Shown here piece by piece: positions 58,516 through 64,000 of a stretch of 64,000 nt of DNA (its first letter is position 1; each line of letters opens with the position of its first letter). A model generated the notes under the pieces. The model was not told the DNA's origin, searched no databases, and saw nothing but the letters and a program-made list of their open reading frames with translations. The position numbers were made by a program, and so were the translations under genes. The stretch lies in contig PCDI01000002.1 of NCBI GenBank assembly GCA_002778195.1, positions 372,001 to 436,000 on the forward strand. The letters run 5' to 3'. This DNA comes from Raffaelea ambrosiae (taxonomy: Eukaryota; Ascomycota; Sordariomycetes; Ophiostomatales; Ophiostomataceae).

Positions 58516-61089
58516 CTATGTCGACGAGAACAGGGAATTGAAATCCAAAAACGAGCCTTCTCGCGAAAGGCCAAGATGTTCCATAAAATCAGACGAGCTG
58601 CCGTGCCTGTTTGGACGTGGTTAACGAGTGGGCAGAGACCAGAAGATGCAAAGGGACAACAATGAAACTTACCAGTCCGCCGTGTCCAGCAGCGACAGTT
58701 GGTTGAAGAGCCCATTGTTCCCGGCTGCGTTGGCTGGAGGGACGTTTCCTCGCATGTTTGCAGCCTCGTCGCCAGTCGACAGGGGCGTCTCGTTGGGTGG
58801 AATGGGCGATGCCATGGCCATTCCTGACGGGGGCACACTGCTTCTCTCGGCCGCCGCAGGATGGATGCCGGCATCGTAACTGCTAGCCATCGGCGTCTGT
58901 CCGGGCACGGACAGGCTGGATCTTGGCTCTGCGGCTCTGGGGTCCATGGTGGGCATCGCAAAGCCAGGGCCTGGAATTTGGTGGCTTCCTAGTGGACTCG
59001 ATCCTGGTATCCGGTTGTCCGCATTCAGCGACATAAGCGAGACGAGCAGCTGGTGGTCCTCCTCCATCGACGCGGTGGCCGACTGGGAGGCAGCACTGCT
59101 CGGTGTGGAAACAACGTGCGACCAGTCGGGCCGCAATGGGAGCTCGGGCGTGGACAGCCCGTACTTTTGGAGGGTGTCAAAGAGGATGCCGACTGTGGGC
59201 GACAGCCACCCTGGACCGAAGAGAGGAGAATGGAGGGGCGTCGTAGTTAAGAAGTCCAGGGTGTCTCGTAGACTGGGCGGCATGGCATCTGGCGTTGGCC
59301 TAGCATGCAGAACCAAGGGTGGTTCCTTGGCTATCCGCGCCTTGATGGCAACGTAGGTCACGGCCGCAGCTATTCGCAAGTGCAGCAGGTGCGGCGACCG
59401 GCAGGCCTGGTCGTTCATGGACCCCTGGGAGCCGATGATGGAGTCGAGCGTCGGGGGCGTCCGCTGTTGCTGGGAAAAGGCAGCCAGCAGGTGGTGCAGC
59501 TTCTCGAGTGGAGACGGCTTGCTGTACGACAGCCGGTGGAGACTGTTGAGGAACCCGGCCAGGCTGCTCAGCTGGTTGAAGGCACCCAAGGCGCGTCCTG
59601 GACCACCCGATGCGCCGGGGTTGGACGCGCCGGCTCGTGAGCTGGGCCGGTAGACCATCCGCCAGGTCTCCCACTGCTCCAGTCCGTTGGCGTCGGCGTG
59701 GCCAACGACTTGCAGGTCGGCCGTGTTGAGATAGGGGCGGTAGCCGAGCTTCAAGGCCAGGAGGGTGTCGAGAACGAAGCAGCCAAGGAAGAGTCTCTTT
59801 TGGGAGTCATCGAGCGGCTTTGCAGACCCCGAATCGTCGAGCGACGGCACGATGTCGAGGGCCGTGGCCGTGTAGACAGCCCTGCCCACCCAGAGCCACG
59901 CCTTGATCCACTGGCCGCGAGTCATTTCCACCAGAGAGAGGATGAGGAAGGCGTGGATGTGTGCTGCGCTGAAGGATGTAGGGTCCTTGAGGGCCAGGTC
60001 CCGGGCTGTGACATAGATCTCCGCGGAGTTGATATCGACCGCCCGGTACTCGTGTGCGAATGCCGAGCCGGCCTTCTGGACCGTCTCGAGTTGCAGCGAA
60101 GACAGGGCCAAGGCTGCCCAGAGCGATGCGGTGTCACCGAGCTCTGGCTGCTCGCCATGGGCCGCAGCCGCCCAGTCGTTGCCTTCGTGGCCGGAGAGGA
60201 GACTGGCGGAGCGCAACAGCGTGTGCTTTTGGATGATGGGCAGCCACGAGTGGGTCTGTGACAAGTAGATGTCCACGAGCAGGGACCAGTGCGGGGGAAG
60301 ACGAGGATGGACCTGGACAGCCGGGTCGACGTCGGGCACGGCCGGCGTGGGGACGGGGACGGACAGGCTCGGGGGCGGGAGGGAATGTGGCAGGGGGGTG
60401 GCCGAGGGCGGGTCGACCATGGGAAAGTCATCCGGGGGGTTCGACTCGGGCGGCGTGGTGCCACCCACGTTGAGGCTGGTGCTGTGCCGGCGCGGCAGCG
60501 CGTTGAAGGCCGACGTCAGCGTGTCGTTGAGGTTCTGGATGTACGACTCCTCGTCCTCGTCGGCGTCGGCGGCTACGAGCGACTTCTGGAGCTGTTTCAG
60601 AGCGACGCTCTTGCGCCAGCGGTCCAGGAGCGAGTGGGTCGAGGCGGCCGACGTGGAGGAGACGGAGGCGGGCAGACGGTGGCCGCCTCCTCCGGCGGCC
60701 GACGACGACGACTCCCGGCTCAGCACGGAGAGGATCAGGTCCTCGGCCTCGTCGAAGCTGTGGATCAGCAGCCCCAGCAGGATCTCGGTGCCCTTGACGT
60801 AGCCCGTGGGCAGGCCGCGCTTGCGGTACGGGTTGTAGGAACAGGGACGGCCAGCCGCCGTGCAGCGGCCACACGTGGGCTGGACGCCGTCGCAGCGCTC
60901 CTTCCGGCGCCGGCACGAGTCGCAGGCCCGCGACACGCGCATGCGCTTGCGGGACGACGTGCCGTCCTCGTCGTCAGACGACGGGCGGTTGGCCACAGGC
61001 GCTCCCGCCGAGGCGACAGTCGGGGCGGCCGGGGCGGCCGGGGCGGCAGGGCGCCCAGCATCCTCGTCGTTCTGCGTGGATGCACTCAT
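58516..61089 (-). CDS. qutA: Zn2Cys6 activator, QutA/QA-1F-like
   Basis: Nuclear transcription activator, 835 residues, exons 61089..58673 and 58606..58516. The zinc cluster RVSRACDSCRRRKERCDG uses Cys 56, 59, 66, 73, 76 and 83, followed by KRGLPTGYVKGTE, like the KRG-x-x-TGYIRTLE linker of quinate activators. The middle domain (SWLPIIQKHTLLR...KLGYRPYLNTADLQ) is the fungal-specific TF domain. If the intron is not removed, the protein ends at TADW because the donor (TGGTAAGT) contains TAA. Splicing adds DWHGSSSDFMEHLGLSREG plus FLDFNSLFSST, an acidic/hydrophobic tail like an activation domain. An ATG at 61230 is also in frame, but the intervening 47 codons look like leader DNA. Role assigned mainly from the repressor and dehydroquinase neighbours. 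Confidence 0.85.
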
Positions 61090-61612
61090 AACCGACTGGG
61101 TGTCGTGGCGGTCAATGTCTTGGCCATGCTGATGGAGAAAGGCAGGGACACGGACAGAGGAGCGTGTCACAGGGGAAGAATGGTATCCGCCACCGGCTAC
61201 AGACAAGACGGCAGCACAGGCGATGGGCATATGGGAAACACGGAAAACATGGGCAATGGGGGAAGGGCCGACACAAATTTCGGCCTTTTTCTCCAGCCAG
61301 CGATATCAGGCCTGCCAGGCCCCTTCCCCACAATACGCTAGCACCGACTGGGGAAGGTGCCTTGCGGAGGGCCCGGTTAAGGTCTTTTCCGATGGCGGCA
61401 GTTTTGCGTGCTCTCTGATTGGACAGCGACTGCAGGCTGTAATCTCAGCCCGCCTCGCCAGGCCTGACCTGAACCCCCGGGGTGTCGTACTCGCAACCAC
61501 CGCAACACCCGTCAATGCTGCCCCCCCCCACCACGTAGCGGACAATGATATTGGACTCACAAGCACATCGTGTCGCTGAACAGAGAGACCATCTACGCAT
61601 GGACGGCCAAAG
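61090..61612. promoter_or_regulatory. Shared divergent promoter of activator and repressor
   Basis: A 523-bp region between two genes read outward. A weak 12-of-16 match to the quinate activator consensus occurs at 61375-61390 (GGTTAAGGTCTTTTCC), near the centre. The divergent arrangement allows both regulators to be controlled together. Confidence 0.4.
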
Positions 61613-64000
61613 ATGACGCGACGGGCCACGGTCACCTCCTCGTCGGCCTCGCTGACCTCGCCGGGCTCCATGGCCTGCTCCTTGGGCGACGGCTCCGCCG
61701 AAAGACCGCCGCACCACGCCGCCGACGAGACCCGCTGGACGCAGGACGCCTCCATTGTGCTCGTCGGCATCCGCGGCACCGGCAAGACCAGCCTCGCCGT
61801 GCTGGCGGCCGGCTGCATCGGCTACCGCGTCGTGGACGCCGACCAGAACTTCTATGCGGTGACGGGCCTGCCGCGGGCGGTCTACGCCTCGCACCACGGC
61901 TTCGAGGAGTACCGGCGCTGCGAGCTGGCGCTGATGCGCGCCGTTCTCGAGCAGAACCCCACGCGCTGCCTCATCGTCTGCGGGCCCGGCTCGGCCGAGG
62001 GCACCGGCCAGGAGCTCCTCCGCGAGTTCAAGAAGCACCACCCGGTCATCTACGTCATGCGCGATGCCGCCGAGGTCGACGCCTACCTGCACACCCACGA
62101 CACCGCCAAGATCGCCAACCTGTGCGACATCATCACCCCCAGCTACCGCGCCCTCAGCAACTACGAGTTCTACAACCTGTCCGAGCCCGTCGACCCCCAG
62201 CTGCAGGCCAGTCCCCAGCTGCAGTCCCACCCGTCGCTCATGCTGAAGCATCTCGAGCACGATCTGATCTACCTGCTGCGCAACATCCGCAACCGCGACT
62301 CGCACCCCATCCGTCTCGAGGCGCGCCACTCCCTGTCCTTCCTGCCCCCCGAGAGCAAGCCCTACACCTACGCCCTGACCATCCCGTTTGAGAGCCTCGC
62401 CGGCGTTGCCCCCCTGCTGCGCATCAAGGACCCCGTGGCCGATGCCGTCGAGATTGTCTTCGACCTCGACCTCCTGCTCCGCGAGGGCCACGCCACCCTC
62501 ACCCACGCCGTCGCCACCAACATCACGCGCCAGTACTGCGCCCTGCGGCGAAACGCCCGCCTCCCCGTCATCTTCCACGTCAAACGGCCCCCCCCTGCAG
62601 ACGACGACGACGCCGCTGGCAGCACACACCCCGAGGTCTGGTCCCTCTACTTTGCGCTCGTGGCCCACGCCATCCGCCTCGCCCCGGAATACCTCACCCT
62701 CGACCTCACCTGCTCGCCGGCGCAGCTGGCCCAGAAGTTTCCCGTCGGCCCGGTCGTGCCCAAGATCATCGGCCACTTCTTCGACCACAACCCGGGGCCC
62801 CGTGCCTGGGACCAGCCTTCGCGGCTGGAGCTCCTGCGCGCGGCCGAGAACCTGGGGTGCGACATTGTGCGCATTTGCCAGCCGGCCACGTCCCGGGCCG
62901 ACAACGCCGCCGTCCAGCGGTTCCTGTTCCGCGCCGAGTCCGAAGGCCTCACCCGCATCCCCATCATCGCCTTCAACACCGGCCGCATGGGCCGCAGCTC
63001 GTGCTTCACCAACTCCATCCTGACGCCCGTCACGCACTGCTTGGTGCAGGCGAGCCCGCCGGTCCTGCCGGGCACGCATCGCGACCTCGAGTCGATTGAG
63101 CGCATCGTCGATGACCACAGCCAGCAGGCTCTCCTCGACGCCCGCCACGCCGGCTACGTCTCGCCCGTCAGCCCCGACATGCTCACCGTCCAGGACGCCC
63201 AGCGCGCGCTCTATGCTTCCTTTGTCCTCGACCGCCTCGTCTTTGGCATCTTTGGCCGCTCCGTCCTCGGCGCCATGTCGCCGGCCATGCACAACGCGGC
63301 CTTCCGGCGCTGCGGCATGCCCCACCACTACCGCACCTTTGAGTCCGCCTCGTTGCGCGAGCTCGACGCCATTGTGCGCGACCCGACCTTTGGCGGCGCC
63401 AGCATCAGCGCCCCCTTCAAGCGGGACATCATTGCCGTGCTGGACCACATCAGCCCCGAGGCCCAGGCCATCGGCGCCATCAACACCCTGATCCCCCTGC
63501 GGGAGCGCTCGCTCGCGTCCCTGCTGGACCGCAACCGCGCCGGCCCCGTGGTGGCCCTCTTCGGCGACAACACCGACTGGATCGGCCTGCACGTGTCCAT
63601 CCGCCGGCATCTGTCGCCGATCAACGCCGTGCGGTCGCGCACCACGGCCCTGATCCTGGGCGCCGGCGGCATGGCGCACGCCGCCGTGTATGCCGCCATC
63701 CGCCTGGGCGTCCGCACCATCTTCATCTACAACCGCACCCGGGCCCATGCGGAGCAGGCCGCCGACCGCTTCAATGGCCGCACGTTCTCGCTGCACAACA
63801 TTGACTTGGCGCGGAGCGCCGCCGCCGCCGCCACCGCCGCAACAGGCAACAATGCCTCGCCCAAATCAGGCACGGCCACACCGGTCAACCAAAAGACGGA
63901 CCCGGTGGCCGTGCACGCGATCCCCTCGATGGACGAGCCGTGGCCGGCCGGGATTGATCCACCGTCCATCATTGTGTCGTGCATTGACCGGACGAGCAAG
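61613..64000 (+). CDS. qutR: Quinate repressor, AROM-derived (QutR/QA-1S-like), partial
   Basis: The first 796 residues are visible in one uninterrupted frame; the 3' end is beyond the window. QUTR/QA-1S repressors are homologous to the last three domains of the AROM enzyme and block the activator when quinate is absent. Order seen: shikimate-kinase-like domain with P-loop VGIRGTGKTS (51-60); dehydroquinase type I-like domain (about 240-510); shikimate-dehydrogenase-like domain from about 540 (FGIFGRSVLGAMSPAMHN, ISAPFKRD with Lys 603, GDNTDWIGL with Asp 655, GAGGMAHAA). In the dehydroquinase domain the catalytic His position is Phe (GHFFDHN, residue 390) and the Schiff-base Lys is Arg (CDIVRI, residue 420), so that activity must be lost. 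The start is the first in-frame ATG. Confidence 0.93.
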   Translation, partial: MTRRATVTSSSASLTSPGSMACSLGDGSAERPPHHAADETRWTQDASIVLVGIRGTGKTSLAVLAAGCIGYRVVDADQNFYAVTGLPRAVYASHHGFEEYRRCELALMRAVLEQNPTRCLIVCGPGSAEGTGQELLREFKKHHPVIYVMRDAAEVDAYLHTHDTAKIANLCDIITPSYRALSNYEFYNLSEPVDPQLQASPQLQSHPSLMLKHLEHDLIYLLRNIRNRDSHPIRLEARHSLSFLPPESKPYTYALTIPFESLAGVAPLLRIKDPVADAVEIVFDLDLLLREGHATLTHAVATNITRQYCALRRNARLPVIFHVKRPPPADDDDAAGSTHPEVWSLYFALVAHAIRLAPEYLTLDLTCSPAQLAQKFPVGPVVPKIIGHFFDHNPGPRAWDQPSRLELLRAAENLGCDIVRICQPATSRADNAAVQRFLFRAESEGLTRIPIIAFNTGRMGRSSCFTNSILTPVTHCLVQASPPVLPGTHRDLESIERIVDDHSQQALLDARHAGYVSPVSPDMLTVQDAQRALYASFVLDRLVFGIFGRSVLGAMSPAMHNAAFRRCGMPHHYRTFESASLRELDAIVRDPTFGGASISAPFKRDIIAVLDHISPEAQAIGAINTLIPLRERSLASLLDRNRAGPVVALFGDNTDWIGLHVSIRRHLSPINAVRSRTTALILGAGGMAHAAVYAAIRLGVRTIFIYNRTRAHAEQAADRFNGRTFSLHNIDLARSAAAAATAATGNNASPKSGTATPVNQKTDPVAVHAIPSMDEPWPAGIDPPSIIVSCIDRTSK

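Noticed and set aside
61445..63796. 783-codon open frame on the minus strand
   Set aside because: Mirror of the quinate repressor coding frame; composition is typical of a complementary shadow frame.

Overview
The window is nuclear DNA from a filamentous ascomycete (Pezizomycotina, probably a Sordariomycete). Genes are GC-rich and split by short introns of about 50-230 nt with GT-AG borders and CTAAC/CTGAC-type branch points. They encode typical fungal products: an AA9 polysaccharide monooxygenase, a CFEM receptor, Zn2Cys6 regulators and a quinate-utilisation cluster. There is one assembly gap (655 N). Exon structures were built by eye from reading frame, splice signals and family conservation. 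No database search or transcript data was available.

Layout. 0-10 kb: AA9 LPMO (-, cut by the gap), DUF1772 membrane protein (-), cytochrome P450 (+), CFEM/Pth11-like receptor (-). 10-33 kb: gene-poor. An 8.3-kb desert leads to a single-exon flavohemoglobin (+). A 3-kb spacer leads to an AflR-like Zn2Cys6 regulator (+) and an intron-containing tRNA-Gln (-). A second desert of about 8 kb follows. 33-46 kb: OPT oligopeptide transporter (+), a secreted silk/collagen-like acidic protein (-), a sugar transporter with a premature TAG (+), two doubtful small ORFs and an MFS transporter (+). 46-55.5 kb: F-box-like hypothetical protein (+), DUF7708-type NLR-like protein (-), AAA+ ATPase with a long acidic N-terminus (+), secreted proteinase-K-type subtilase (-). 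57.8-64 kb: quinate (qut/qa) genes: catabolic type II dehydroquinase (+), Zn2Cys6 activator (-) and, divergently, the AROM-derived repressor (+), which runs off the window.

How genes work together. The last three form the clearest functional unit: one catabolic enzyme plus the activator/repressor pair that controls quinate use. A near match to the known activator site lies in front of the dehydroquinase. The 46-54 kb block puts an F-box-like, a DUF7708 and an AAA+ gene side by side; these families are often variable between fungal strains, but a joint role is only inference. The most unusual items are the silk-like/Asp-rich secreted protein, the single in-frame stop in an otherwise intact transporter, the activator's stop codon embedded in a splice donor, and the quinate repressor whose dehydroquinase-like domain has lost both catalytic residues.
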